A stretch of DNA of 64,000 nt from Thermohalobaculum sp039184865 (GCA_039184865.1 JBCDAV010000001.1:1-64000), one strand, 5' to 3'; numbered from the stretch's first letter, positions 1 to 10,583 are shown. Notes: generated by a model from the sequence alone, not told the origin. Translations and numbers: made by a program.

Positions 1-777
<777 letters not shown>

Positions 778-794
778 GTCGGTCTCCTCGTCCC

Positions 795-1664
795 TCAGAG
801 CGCCTCGGCGCCCGAAATAATTTCGATCAGCTCGCTGGTGATCGCGGCCTGCCGCGAGCGGTTGTACTGGATGGTCAGCTTGTCGATCATCTCGCCGGCG
901 TTGCGCGTCGCGTTGTCCATCGCGGTCATGCGCGAGCCCTGCTCGGAAGCGGCGTTCTCCAGCAGTCCGCGGAACACCTGGGTCGCGATGTTGCGCGGCA
1001 GGAGATCGGCGAGGATTTCCTCCTCTTCGGGCTCGTACTCGTAGTTCGTGCCGTCCGAGCCGTCATCCTCGAACACGGCCGGAATGAGTTGCAGCGGCGT
1101 CGGTTCCTGCGTCAGCACCGAGACGAACTTGTTGAAGTAGAGCGTCGCGATGTCGAATTCCTCGGCGTCGAAGCGCTTCAGGATGTCGGCGGCGATCTCG
1201 GCGGCATTCTCATAGGCGAGTTTCTTGACGCCCGAGAGGTCGATGTGATCGACCATCAGCGCCTCGTAGTCGCGCTTGAGTTGCTCGCGGCCCTTCTTGC
1301 CGATTGTGAGGATCTTGATCGTCTTGCCTTCGCCGGTCAGTCGCAGGATGTCCTGACGGACCTGCCGGACGATCTGGCTGTTGAAGCCGCCGCACAGGCC
1401 GCGCTCGGAGGTCGCGACGATCAGCATGTGAACCTGATCGGCCCCCGTCCCGGCCAGAAGCTTCGGCGCTGTCGGGGAGTCCTTCGCGGCCTTTGACAGA
1501 TTTCCCAGCACCGTTTCCATGCGCTCGGCGAACGGACGTGCGGCTTCTGCCGCTTCTTGCGCCCGTCGTAACTTGGCAGCGGCCACCATCTTCATGGCCG
1601 ATGTGATCTTCCGGGTCGACTTGACCGAGTTGATCCGGTTTTTCAGGTCCTTGAGGCTCGGCAC
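795..1664 (-). CDS. atpG: ATP synthase F1 subunit gamma
   Basis: Central stalk subunit that couples rotation of the membrane ring to catalysis in the alpha-beta hexamer. It is 289 residues, a normal length. The N-terminus (MPSLKDLKNRINSVKSTRKI) and the C-terminus (near MTAMDNATRNAGEMIDKL and NRSRQAAITSELIEIISGA) are the two conserved helices that form the coiled-coil shaft. The start is a GTG at 1664. It lies between atpA and atpD in the same operon, 27 bases after atpA. Confidence 0.97.
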   Translation of the reverse strand: MPSLKDLKNRINSVKSTRKITSAMKMVAAAKLRRAQEAAEAARPFAERMETVLGNLSKAAKDSPTAPKLLAGTGADQVHMLIVATSERGLCGGFNSQIVRQVRQDILRLTGEGKTIKILTIGKKGREQLKRDYEALMVDHIDLSGVKKLAYENAAEIAADILKRFDAEEFDIATLYFNKFVSVLTQEPTPLQLIPAVFEDDGSDGTNYEYEPEEEEILADLLPRNIATQVFRGLLENAASEQGSRMTAMDNATRNAGEMIDKLTIQYNRSRQAAITSELIEIISGAEAL

Positions 1665-1691
1665 GCCGCTTCTCCCGTCCCGCTTTCTGGA

Positions 1692-3232
<1,541 letters not shown>

Positions 3233-3233
<1 letters not shown>

Positions 3234-3793
3234 CACCCGACCTCTTTCATTGCATTCTGGAGATTGGCCAGACGGGACCGGATCGACGAGTCGATCATCC
3301 GTGAGCCGACCTTGACGACAAGACCGCCGATGATCGCTTCATCGACGTTCACATTCAGTTTGACCTCACGGCCGATCGCGCCCTTGATCTGCTCGACCAG
3401 CGCGTTCGCCTGCGTATCGGAGAGCGGGCGGGCGGCGGTCACGTCGGCCGTGATCTCGCCGCGGTGCTCGGCCATCAGCGCCTGGAACACCGTGACAAGC
3501 TCGGGCACCGCGAAAAGGCGCCGCTTCGTGGCCATCAGCCCGACAACGTTCTTGACCAGCGGCGACAGGCCCATCTTGTCACAGATCGCCGCCATCGCGC
3601 TGCCTTGCTGTTCGCGCGAGTAGATCGGGTCGCGCAACAGGCTGCTGAGATCGGCGCTGTCCTCGATCGCGGCTCCAAGGGCCACAAGATCCGTCTCGGT
3701 CTGATCAAGGCTGCCCGCCTCGGATGCCAGTTCGAAAAGCGCCGTCGCGTAGCGGCCCGCAGCGCCGGCTGTGATGGATGAAGCAGCGGTCAC
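3233..3793 (-). CDS. atpH: ATP synthase F1 subunit delta
   Basis: Peripheral-stalk subunit that ties the F1 head to the b subunits. It is 186 residues. The N-terminal helical domain (AGRYATALFELASEAGSLDQ) and the C-terminal strand region (VDEAIIGGLVVKVGSRMIDSS) are typical of OSCP/delta. The start is a GTG at 3793 with a GGAAGG-like ribosome site upstream. It is the first gene of the atp operon; as in other alphaproteobacteria the Fo genes are not next to it. Confidence 0.95.
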
Positions 3794-4102
3794 GTGTTTC
3801 GGCCTTCCCGCTCAAGCGCCGTGACGAGGAGATCGCGTCCCGGCTGAGGTATCGATCCGGAGCAGCGGAGCCGCCCCAAGCGCGACAGCGGGTATCACGG
3901 CGAACGCGCACCCGCAATGTCCTGCGCACTGCGCGGGTTCTGGAATCTTGGGCGGCTTTTGTGAAGGCGGAATGCAGCCCGCCGCTTGCGCACATCGTCG
4001 CAGCGTTGCCGCGCCAGTAACAGCCCATGCAACGCAACCATTCGATCAATCATGCAACCGCAGCCGAGGCCGACCGAGCGCCGCGCCTTATCGCCCTGAC
4101 CG
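3794..4102. other. Intergenic region upstream of the atp operon
   Basis: About 310 bases between atpH and the 3' end of the ComB-like gene, both on the minus strand. The atp promoter should lie here. I could not identify convincing -35/-10 boxes, a terminator hairpin with a T-run, or a credible protein. Open frames through this stretch are arginine-rich and look non-coding. Confidence 0.5.
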
Positions 4103-4795
4103 CTATGCGCTCGGCGGATACTCCGCCAGGGCTTCCGCACAGTCGCCTTCCCGCCGCACGCGGACTGCAAACGGTACCGTGTCCACCTGGAGACAGGCCG
4201 CCACGTCCTCCGACGACAGATCCCGCGTGTCCTTCAGATCCGCCATGCCGAGGATCAGCGCCCGTAATGCCCCGGCATCCGGCGCCCGCCCGCACAGCAG
4301 CGCCCGGAGATAAAGCGCACAGATCTCGTCCTCGTCCGTGCGCCTGCGCCCGCCATCGCCCATTGCCACCAGCGACACCGGCAGCACCGGATCGGCCAGG
4401 ATCGCCCGCGCCGTCGCGCCGGCCGTCACGAACGCCCCCGCATAGACCCGCCGCGCCCCGGCCGCCGCGACAATCCCGTGCGTCCCGTTCGTCGTAGTCT
4501 GCAACAGCGTCTCGCCATCGAAGCGCACGTCCCGGATCTCGTGCGGCGAGTTCCCGAAATCGAACCCCTCCGGCGCGACGCCGCCGCGTTCGCCCATGCA
4601 GCGGGAGCCCGCACCCGCCGCCCGCAGACGCAGCGCCTCGTCCAGATCGTCCAGCATCACGATCCGCTCCGCCCCGTTGCCCAGCGCGACCGCCGCCGTC
4701 GTGAAGGCCCGGAACACGTCGATGATCACCGCCGTTCCTGTCGCCTCGGCCGCGGCCCCGGCATGGGTGCCGATGATGATGTCTTCCGCGCGCAC
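4103..4795 (-). CDS. 2-phosphosulfolactate phosphatase family protein (ComB-like)
   Basis: The protein of 230 residues fits the ComB family, Mg-dependent phosphatases first described in coenzyme M synthesis that are common in bacteria that make no coenzyme M. Family features seen are an early AAEATGTAVIIDVFRAFTTA segment, the CMGERGG and FDFGNSPHEI region, and LLQTTTNGTHGI. The start is a GTG at 4795. It is divergent from the PaaX-type regulator, with 113 bases between them. The physiological substrate is unknown; the family call is good and the activity is an inference. Confidence 0.8.
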   Translation of the reverse strand: MRAEDIIIGTHAGAAAEATGTAVIIDVFRAFTTAAVALGNGAERIVMLDDLDEALRLRAAGAGSRCMGERGGVAPEGFDFGNSPHEIRDVRFDGETLLQTTTNGTHGIVAAAGARRVYAGAFVTAGATARAILADPVLPVSLVAMGDGGRRRTDEDEICALYLRALLCGRAPDAGALRALILGMADLKDTRDLSSEDVAACLQVDTVPFAVRVRREGDCAEALAEYPPSA

Positions 4796-4908
4796 GCCCT
4801 ATTCCCCGATGTCTCTCGCCCGACGCCGCCCCATACGCCACGCCGCGCACCGCGGCCAGCCCTTCACGCCGCTTTTGATCCTGCGGCAAAACCGGCTAGA
4901 CAGGCGCC

Positions 4909-5727
4909 ATGGCCACCGACGACCCGCTGACCCCGCTCATCGCCGCGCTCCACGCCGGGCGCCTGCGCGTCTGGTCCATCGTCGTCACGATCTTCGGCGA
5001 CTGCATCCAGCCGCGCGGAGGCCGCGCCGCCATGGCCGAGCTTCAGGCCATCACCGACCGCATGGGGATCGAGGGCGGCGCCCTGCGCACCGCCATGTCC
5101 CGCCTCGCGCGCGACGGCTGGGTCGAGCGCGAACGCGAAGGCCGCAACAGCTTTTACACGCTGTCCGCGCGCGGGCGCGAGGTCTTCACCCCGGCAACGC
5201 GCCAGATCTATCGCGCGGGCTTCTCCGACCCGGCGGCACCCTGGCTCATTGCGATCGCGCAATCCGGAAGCCCGGAACCCGACGGTCCCGGCCTGCCGCT
5301 CGGCCGCCAGGTCACGCTGATCGCGCCCGAGGATGCCGACGGTCGCCGTGCCGCCGGCGATCTCGTGCTCGACGTCACCCCGGGAGAAGTGCCTGCCTGG
5401 GTCGGCGACGCCGCCTTCGACGCCGACCTTGCGCAGGGCTACCGCGATCTCGCCGCCCTCATCGCATCGGTCAGCCCGGAAAGCGCGGCCGGCCTGCCGC
5501 CGCTCGACGCCCTCGCGCTCCGGGTCACGCTGATCCACGCCTGGCGCCGCCTGACCCTGCGCCACCCGGTCCCGCCCGCCGGGCTCGTCGCCCCCGGCTG
5601 GCCTGGCGAGGCCTGCCACACGGCCCTCGTCGGTCTGTACCCGGCACTTGTCGAGACCTCCGAGACCTGGTGGTCGACGCCAACACCCGCCGAGGGAACG
5701 AAGACTCTCGCCGCCCGCTTTCGGTAA
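4909..5727 (+). CDS. paaX: PaaX-family transcriptional regulator
   Basis: The 272-residue protein has the PaaX layout: an N-terminal winged helix (ELQAITDRMGIEGGALRTAMSRL then DGWVEREREGRNSFYTLS, about residues 40-85), a middle ligand region, and a C-terminal domain with the HAWRR segment. PaaX of E. coli represses phenylacetate genes and is released by phenylacetyl-CoA. The nearby paaABCDE genes support that role here. It lies on the same strand as paaA but is separated from it by a two-gene cassette, so the regulator and its presumed targets are no longer contiguous. Confidence 0.88.
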   Translation: MATDDPLTPLIAALHAGRLRVWSIVVTIFGDCIQPRGGRAAMAELQAITDRMGIEGGALRTAMSRLARDGWVEREREGRNSFYTLSARGREVFTPATRQIYRAGFSDPAAPWLIAIAQSGSPEPDGPGLPLGRQVTLIAPEDADGRRAAGDLVLDVTPGEVPAWVGDAAFDADLAQGYRDLAALIASVSPESAAGLPPLDALALRVTLIHAWRRLTLRHPVPPAGLVAPGWPGEACHTALVGLYPALVETSETWWSTPTPAEGTKTLAARFR

Positions 5728-5797
5728 GTCGCTCGGGTCTGGCTCGCTCCCGGACCTGATCCGGCTCCTCGATCCGCTTCGTGCTCCGCATGCGTAG

Positions 5798-5814
5798 GGT
5801 GGGTTCAACCCACC
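5798..5814. repeat. 17-bp near-perfect palindrome (REP-like or terminator stem)
   Basis: The sequence GGTGGGTTCAACCCACC forms 8 paired bases around a single C. It sits 70 bases after the paaX stop and before the small membrane protein gene. Short palindromes of this GTAGGGTGGGTT type are scattered as REP-like elements in many proteobacterial genomes. No T-run follows, so an intrinsic terminator is less likely. Only one copy is visible in this window. Confidence 0.5.
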
Positions 5815-5871
5815 ATCGCTGGACGACCTTACCTCACTCCGTTACACTCGCGTTGTGCGGGAGGGTTGCGT

Positions 5872-6090
5872 ATGGTCGAGAAACCGTTATTTCAGTCGGC
5901 CGGATTAGGCGTATGTGTCGCCGCCGTGGCGGGCGCCATCTATTTTGAGCTCCACATCGAGCCCGACACTCCAGCTGTTACTGCCAGCCAAAGCTTCGCC
6001 GTTAGCAGCGGCAATGCGGTTGTCACCGGTGACAACGCTTCCGCCAACATCGGCGGCACGCAGACCAACCAGGGCAGCAACAATGATTAG
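5872..6090 (+). CDS. Small single-pass membrane or secreted protein with a GNAVVTGD motif
   Basis: The product is 72 residues. I chose the ATG at 5872 because a GGGAGGG ribosome site ends six bases before it. Residues 9-26 are hydrophobic (SAGLGVCVAAVAGAIYF) and should anchor or export the protein. The rest is a polar, Asn/Gly/Ser/Thr-rich tail with SSGNAVVTGDNASANIGG near residues 45-62. The same GNAVVTGD string follows the signal peptide of the next gene, whose start overlaps this gene's stop by 8 bases. I do not recognise the family. Expression as an operon and action at the envelope are inferences. Confidence 0.65.
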   Translation: MVEKPLFQSAGLGVCVAAVAGAIYFELHIEPDTPAVTASQSFAVSSGNAVVTGDNASANIGGTQTNQGSNND

Positions 6091-7774
6091 GCTAAGCGGG
6101 ATCCTGCTGGCGCTCTGCCTTGCTGCGCCCGCTGCTTTGGGCCAAGCAATCAAGGCCGAAGATGGCTCTGCGGTCAGCACCGGCTCTGGCAACGCCGTCG
6201 TCACCGGGGACGACAGCACCGTCACCATCATCCAGCGCTACACGATCGAGCAGCACGAGGCCGCGCTCGCCCGGCGCGAAACCCAACTTCGTGCAGACCT
6301 CGAACGCGCCCATGCAGCGGAACACGACCTCCTGCGCCGCCAGATCGCCGACATCGAAGGCCAACGCGCCGATGTCCAATCCTCCTACGATCGGGCCGTC
6401 GTTGAACTGACCGACCTGCGCAACCGTTTGTCCGATATTGGCGAGGGCATCTCTCAGCAGAAGATCGATAAAGCCAAGCAGGCGCTTTACGAAGGTGACC
6501 GCTCGAAGGCCGACTCCCTTTTCGCAGAAGTCCAACGCATGGAGCAGGAGAGCATTGATCGCGCCACCGCCGCCTTCCAACGCGGCAGGATTGCTGAACA
6601 GGAGTTGCGTTGGCACGACGCCGCTGAGCATTTCGAAAGAGCCGCGTCCCTTGTGCCCAATGCAGAACATCTTAGGAAAGCCGATGAATTTCTCTGGCGG
6701 TCTGGCCATGCTCGGCGTGCCGTCCGCTACTCCGAAGATTATCTCGAACTGGTTATCGCGGAACATGGCGAAACAAGCGCGCTCGCCGCACGCGGATACA
6801 ATGAACTCGCATTAAAGTTCCGGGCACTAGGCGAATACGATAAAGCCGAACTGCTCTTCCGACAGGCCATCGAGATCGACAAGACCACAATCGGGGAGAC
6901 GCATCCAAATTACGCCACGTACGTCAACAATCTCGCGCTCCTGCTGCAGGACATGGGTCGGTATGACGAGGCCGAGCCACTCTACCACCAGGCCATCGAG
7001 ATCGATTTGGCGACGATCGGAGAGACGCATCCGGACTACGCCACCCGTCTCAACAATCTCGCGACCCTGCTGCAGGACATGGGCCGGTATGACGAGGCCG
7101 AACCGTTCTACCGCCAGGCCATCGAGATCGGCAAGGCCACGATCGGAGAGATGCATCCAAGTTACGCCAAACGCCTCAACAATCTCGCGAATCTGCTGCT
7201 GGCCACGGGCCGATATGACGAGGCCGAACCGCTCTACCGCCAGGCCCTGGAGATCACCAAGACCGCGCTCGGAGAGACGCATCCGAACTACGCTACCCTC
7301 CTCAACAATCTAGCGCTCCTGCTGAAGCATATGGGCCGGTTGACTCAGGCCGAACCGATCAGCCGCCAGGCCACGGAAATCACCAAGGCAGCACTCGGAG
7401 AGACGCATCCGGACTATGCCACCCGTCTCAACAATCTCGCACTCCTGCTGCGGGACATGGGCCGGTATGACGAGGCCGAACCGTTCTACCGCCAGGCCAT
7501 CGAGATCGGCAAGGTCACAATTGGAGAGACGCATCCAGACTACGCCACGCTCGTCAACAATCTAGCGCTACTGCTGGAAGACATGGGCCGGTATGACGAG
7601 GCTCGACCGCTTTGGTATCAGATGCACGAGGTTCATTTGCAAGCACTTGGTTTGGATCACCCGCAAACGAAACAGGGTGCTGCGAACTATGCCGGCCTCC
7701 TTCGAGAACACTTCCCCGCCGATTTAGCCTTGGCAGAACTGGAAGCGACCTTCGGGCCCGACATCGGGAAGTAG
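6083..7774 (+). CDS. Secreted kinesin-light-chain-type TPR protein
   Basis: The product is 563 residues from the ATG at 6083. A signal peptide (MIRLSGILLALCLAAPAALGQ) is followed by SGNAVVTGDDSTVTIIQ, a predicted coiled coil at about residues 50-130 (rich in E, R, Q, A), and then 42-residue TPR units of the kinesin light chain type, each carrying GETHPxYATxxNNLAxLLxxMGRYDEAEPxYRQAIEI variants, to about residue 540. TPRs bind other proteins; no catalytic domain is visible. The overlap with the upstream small gene implies co-translation. It lies between paaX and paaA, but nothing in it points to phenylacetate metabolism. Function unknown. Confidence 0.8.
   Translation: MIRLSGILLALCLAAPAALGQAIKAEDGSAVSTGSGNAVVTGDDSTVTIIQRYTIEQHEAALARRETQLRADLERAHAAEHDLLRRQIADIEGQRADVQSSYDRAVVELTDLRNRLSDIGEGISQQKIDKAKQALYEGDRSKADSLFAEVQRMEQESIDRATAAFQRGRIAEQELRWHDAAEHFERAASLVPNAEHLRKADEFLWRSGHARRAVRYSEDYLELVIAEHGETSALAARGYNELALKFRALGEYDKAELLFRQAIEIDKTTIGETHPNYATYVNNLALLLQDMGRYDEAEPLYHQAIEIDLATIGETHPDYATRLNNLATLLQDMGRYDEAEPFYRQAIEIGKATIGEMHPSYAKRLNNLANLLLATGRYDEAEPLYRQALEITKTALGETHPNYATLLNNLALLLKHMGRLTQAEPISRQATEITKAALGETHPDYATRLNNLALLLRDMGRYDEAEPFYRQAIEIGKVTIGETHPDYATLVNNLALLLEDMGRYDEARPLWYQMHEVHLQALGLDHPQTKQGAANYAGLLREHFPADLALAELEATFGPDIGK
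6830..7711 (+). repeat. 126-bp tandem repeats encoding TPR units
   Basis: Seven units of 126 bp begin at about 6830, 6956, 7082, 7208, 7334, 7460 and 7586, each starting with a GGCCGGTATGACGAGGCC-like segment. The GAGACGCAT string recurs at 6896, 7022 and, with one change, 7148, exactly 126 apart. The units are alike at the DNA level, not only as protein, which implies recent duplication or gene conversion. The fifth unit is the most diverged at its start (GGTTGACTCAGGCC). Copy number could vary between strains. Confidence 0.85.
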
Positions 7775-8019
7775 CCACTCGGCTCGATCGGGGGCCTGAC
7801 CCGGGACCTTGACGAAATGAGCCGTGACCTTTGAGCGGCAAACTCCAAAGCCGGGGAAAAAGCCTCTATATGCATCGAACTGTTGCGTCTGCGGCGCGCC
7901 ACCGAGTGCCGCCGACACCAACCTGGGTTCTCCACCGTCGCCACGCCGAAACTTGACATTCCCCCGAACCGCGCAGGGCCTCTGTTTACCTTTCCCCGGT
8001 CGACTCATCTGTACGTACG

Positions 8020-8062
8020 GATGCCATACGCGAGCCATACAGATGCCCTACGCGAGCCATAC
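8020..8062 (+). repeat. Two 21-bp direct repeats with 22-bp period upstream of paaA
   Basis: GATGCCATACGCGAGCCATAC at 8020-8040 (here quoted as its two halves GATGCCATACG and CGAGCCATAC) recurs at 8042-8062 with one A-to-C change. The 22-bp spacing places both copies on the same face of the helix, as expected for a tandem protein-binding site. They lie about 100 bases before the paaA start. Confidence 0.6.
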
Positions 8063-8090
8063 GCCTGTTTTTCCAGGGCGGGGTGTTTAA

Positions 8091-8133
8091 TATGTTACCG
8101 AAATTACGTTGCTTTAAGTCATTTCGTAATATA
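8091..8133 (+). promoter_or_regulatory. Inverted-repeat operator candidate upstream of paaA
   Basis: TATGTTACCGAAAT at 8091-8104 is mirrored by ATTTCGTAATATA at 8121-8133 with one inserted base; within it ATTACG (8103-8108) and CGTAAT (8125-8130) match exactly. The arms are separated by about 16 bases and the right arm overlaps the presumed -10 region. PaaX of E. coli also binds a dyad near the paaA start, so this is the best PaaX operator candidate in the window. The sequence itself does not match the E. coli site, so the assignment is inference. Confidence 0.45.
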
Positions 8134-8159
8134 TATAGAGCGAGCAAAGGGAGGTGCGC

Positions 8160-9155
8160 ATGTATTCCCAGGGACTGATTGGCGCTGACAGCCAGACCGA
8201 GGAAACGCCTGAATTTCTTGAGAGATTTCAGGCCCGTATCGATGCTGACGAGAAGATCGAACCGAACGATCCGATGCCGGAAGGATATCGCAAGACCCTG
8301 ATCCGCATGATCGGACAGCACGCGCACTCCGAAATAGTCGGCATGTTGCCGGAAGGTAACTGGATCACCCGCGCGCCGTCTCTCCGACGAAAGGCAGCAT
8401 TGCTCGCTAAAGTACAAGACGAGGGTGGGCACGGCCTCTACCTGTACTCGGCCGCCGAGACGCTTGGAGTGTCGCGGAAGCAGATGACCGAGGAATTACT
8501 GTCTGGAAAAGCAAAGTATTCTTCGATTTTCAATTATCCGGCTTTGACGTGGGCGGATATTGGAGCGATCGGCTGGCTCGTCGACGGCGCCGCGATCATG
8601 AATCAGATCCCGCTCTGCCGGTGTTCCTACGGCCCGTATGCCCGCGCGATGATCCGCGTCTGCAAGGAGGAGAGCTTCCATCAGCGCCAAGGCTACGAAA
8701 TAGTCATGACGTTGGCCAACGGTACTGACGATCAAAAAGAGCTTGCTCAGGACGCTTTGAACCGGTGGTGGTGGCCATCTCTCATGATGTTCGGCCCGCA
8801 TGACGCCGATTCAAGTCACTCTGATCAGTCGATGGCCTGGAAGATTAAACGCTTCACCAACGACGAATTGCGCCAGAAGTTTGTCGACGCGACGGTTCCT
8901 CAGGGTGAGTACTTGGGATTGACGTTCCCCGATCCCGATCTCAAATGGAACGAGGAGCGCGGCCACTACGATTTCGGCGCCATCGACTGGGACGAGTTCT
9001 GGCGCGTCGTCAAGGGCGACGGAATCATGAACCGCGACCGCGTGAAAGCCCGCAAAAAGGCCTGGAACGACGGCGCCTGGGTCCGCGAGGCCGCACTCGC
9101 GCACGCGGAAAAACGCCGCCAACGCAAGGCATCGGCCAAGATCGCTGCCGAGTGA
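8160..9155 (+). CDS. paaA: 1,2-phenylacetyl-CoA epoxidase, catalytic subunit A
   Basis: Di-iron monooxygenase subunit that epoxidises the ring of phenylacetyl-CoA, with electrons passed from PaaE. It is 331 residues. The carboxylate-bridged iron ligands are seen as the ExxH pairs DEGGH (residues 87-91) and EESFH (170-174), with the EGNW segment at 65-68. I chose the ATG at 8160 behind the ribosome site AAGGGAGG, not the GTG two codons upstream. The next paa gene, paaB, is more than 1.4 kb away because of two inserted genes. It is convergent with the rhamnosyltransferase-like gene, leaving only 10 bases between the stops. Confidence 0.96.
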   Translation: MYSQGLIGADSQTEETPEFLERFQARIDADEKIEPNDPMPEGYRKTLIRMIGQHAHSEIVGMLPEGNWITRAPSLRRKAALLAKVQDEGGHGLYLYSAAETLGVSRKQMTEELLSGKAKYSSIFNYPALTWADIGAIGWLVDGAAIMNQIPLCRCSYGPYARAMIRVCKEESFHQRQGYEIVMTLANGTDDQKELAQDALNRWWWPSLMMFGPHDADSSHSDQSMAWKIKRFTNDELRQKFVDATVPQGEYLGLTFPDPDLKWNEERGHYDFGAIDWDEFWRVVKGDGIMNRDRVKARKKAWNDGAWVREAALAHAEKRRQRKASAKIAAE

Positions 9156-9165
9156 CGGTGTGCTG

Positions 9166-10029
9166 TCAATCCACCAGCATATCAAGCCGCAGATGCGCGA
9201 AATCGTCGCCCAGCTTTCGTGCCGCGGCGCGCGGCTGGATCGCGTCGGCTTTGCGAATCTGCGCGTGGCGCCGGGTGTCCTGCCCGGAATCATTGTGGTC
9301 GTGCAGGAAGATAACGTAATTGGGCGCGTGCGAATCCGAGAGCGTCGGGATGATCTCATCGATGCGCTGATGCGGAACGCCGAGGTCAAAGACCCCGAAG
9401 TCCGGCGCGCTCGGTCCGACGACGGTCAGCCCGCAGCCAATGCCGAAACGGCGGAATGGCGCAAGTGCGAGCATGCGTTCGCCATCGCTGTGGCGTCCCA
9501 AGAGATATCCGCGCGGAAAGGTGATTCCGACGCGCCGCTGTCCCGCGTGATCTGCGACGTCTCTCAGGCGTCGGACAAAGCCGCTGCTCAACCCGTCATC
9601 ATCGTCGATCCGGAACATCGCAACGCGGTCAGCAGTGCCAGTCGACAGGCTCAGCGCTGTCTGATGCAGCACAGGGGCGATCGACGCCTCGACGGACATC
9701 TCGACCGGCAGAATGTGCGGATGAGGCGCGGTCAAGTCCATCAACCGATCCCGCCACGGCGTCGGCAGTCGGTCGGAAAACAGGATCACCGCGTGCCAGT
9801 CATCCACGGTCTGCGAGGTCAGGGACGGCAGCGTCAGAGCCTCGAAGGTCTTGAACCGCGTCTCGAGATGCGCGGGATCAAACAGAACACGCGCACGTTC
9901 TTCGATGGTCAATTTCGCGGTGCCACGAAAATCGGACGGCCCCGCCGTCAGCACCGAGAAGCGGACAACGCCGACAATCGGAGTTGCTACGGATGTGTCT
10001 GCTTGAAGTCCTTTCCCGGGCACGCTCAT
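9166..10029 (-). CDS. Putative rhamnosyltransferase-like glycosyltransferase
   Basis: The protein of 287 residues starts at the ATG at 10029 (MSVPGKGLQADTSV). It begins VVRFSVLTAG, then an RFKTFEALTLPSLTSQT segment, WHAVILFSD, and an acidic FRIDDDDGLS motif near the middle that resembles the DxD metal site of GT-A glycosyltransferases. This pattern matches the family annotated as putative rhamnosyl transferase in Rhodobacterales. Acceptor and sugar cannot be read from the sequence. It sits on the opposite strand between paaA and paaB and has no obvious link to phenylacetate. Confidence 0.7.
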   Translation of the reverse strand: MSVPGKGLQADTSVATPIVGVVRFSVLTAGPSDFRGTAKLTIEERARVLFDPAHLETRFKTFEALTLPSLTSQTVDDWHAVILFSDRLPTPWRDRLMDLTAPHPHILPVEMSVEASIAPVLHQTALSLSTGTADRVAMFRIDDDDGLSSGFVRRLRDVADHAGQRRVGITFPRGYLLGRHSDGERMLALAPFRRFGIGCGLTVVGPSAPDFGVFDLGVPHQRIDEIIPTLSDSHAPNYVIFLHDHNDSGQDTRRHAQIRKADAIQPRAAARKLGDDFAHLRLDMLVD

Positions 10030-10181
10030 GCGGTTGGTAACCTCCCCACTGTCCGGCGTCCTGCCGGCCGGTACGGCGATATGCGTAGACGCAACACGGT
10101 GCTCTCGCGTTGTCAACGCGCGCGCGAAGGCCGCCCCATCGAACGAGGTGGGGTCAGGCTCTTGGCAGGGTGGGCCGGCTA

Positions 10182-10583
10182 ATGAGTTTTCGACGCGCGA
10201 TGCCTGTGCTGAACGTGCGGGATATCCCCGGCTCCGTCGCGTTCTACGAGCGGCTCGGGTTCGAGAGCCACGGGGCGTGGGGCGATCCTCCGGGGTTCTG
10301 CATTGTCCAGCGGGGCGACGTGACCCTCGCCTTCGACAGGTCGGAAGCACCGGAGCTTCCGCGCAATCAGTGGTGGCACAGCTATATCTACGTCGATGAT
10401 GCCGAAGCCCTGATGTCGGAGTTCCGTTCGGCGGGGATCGAGACGACCGAGATGCATCGCCCGACCGATTATGGCTGCATCGACTTCGACGTGATCGATC
10501 CGGACGGGCATCGGCTGGCGTTTGGGCAAGCCCTCAACCCTGATCCCGGACCCGGTCTGGGACACGAACGCGGCCGCGGCTAG
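10182..10583 (+). CDS. VOC (glyoxalase/bleomycin resistance) family protein
   Basis: The product is 133 residues, one vicinal-oxygen-chelate module pair: NVRDIPGSVAFYERLGF at the start, a HSYIYVDDAEALMSEFRSAGI repeat start in the middle, and FDVIDPDGHRLAFGQ at the end. A later start at 10200 (MPVLNVRD) is also possible. The last residues are Gly/Pro-rich. It lies 9 bases before paaB and could be co-transcribed with paaBCDE. Such proteins range from metal-dependent enzymes to antibiotic-binding proteins, so the substrate is open. Confidence 0.78.
   Translation: MSFRRAMPVLNVRDIPGSVAFYERLGFESHGAWGDPPGFCIVQRGDVTLAFDRSEAPELPRNQWWHSYIYVDDAEALMSEFRSAGIETTEMHRPTDYGCIDFDVIDPDGHRLAFGQALNPDPGPGLGHERGRG

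Larger units (their letters stand above)
7775..8159 (+). promoter_or_regulatory. paaA upstream region
   Basis: About 385 bases without a credible gene between the TPR gene and paaA. The last 130 bases are AT-richer than the surroundings and hold two structured blocks described separately: a 22-bp direct repeat at 8020-8062 and an inverted pair at 8091-8133. TATATATAG at about 8129-8137 could be a -10 region, but I cannot assign the matching -35 box with confidence. This should be the control region of paaA. Confidence 0.55.

Noticed and set aside
4050..4889. A 279-codon minus-strand frame overlapping the ComB-like gene
   Set aside because: The other minus-strand frame encodes clear ComB motifs; this one is a Gly/Arg-rich shadow.
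6830..7711. Regular repeats considered as a CRISPR array
   Set aside because: The 126-bp units are contiguous, in frame and encode TPR motifs; there are no spacers.
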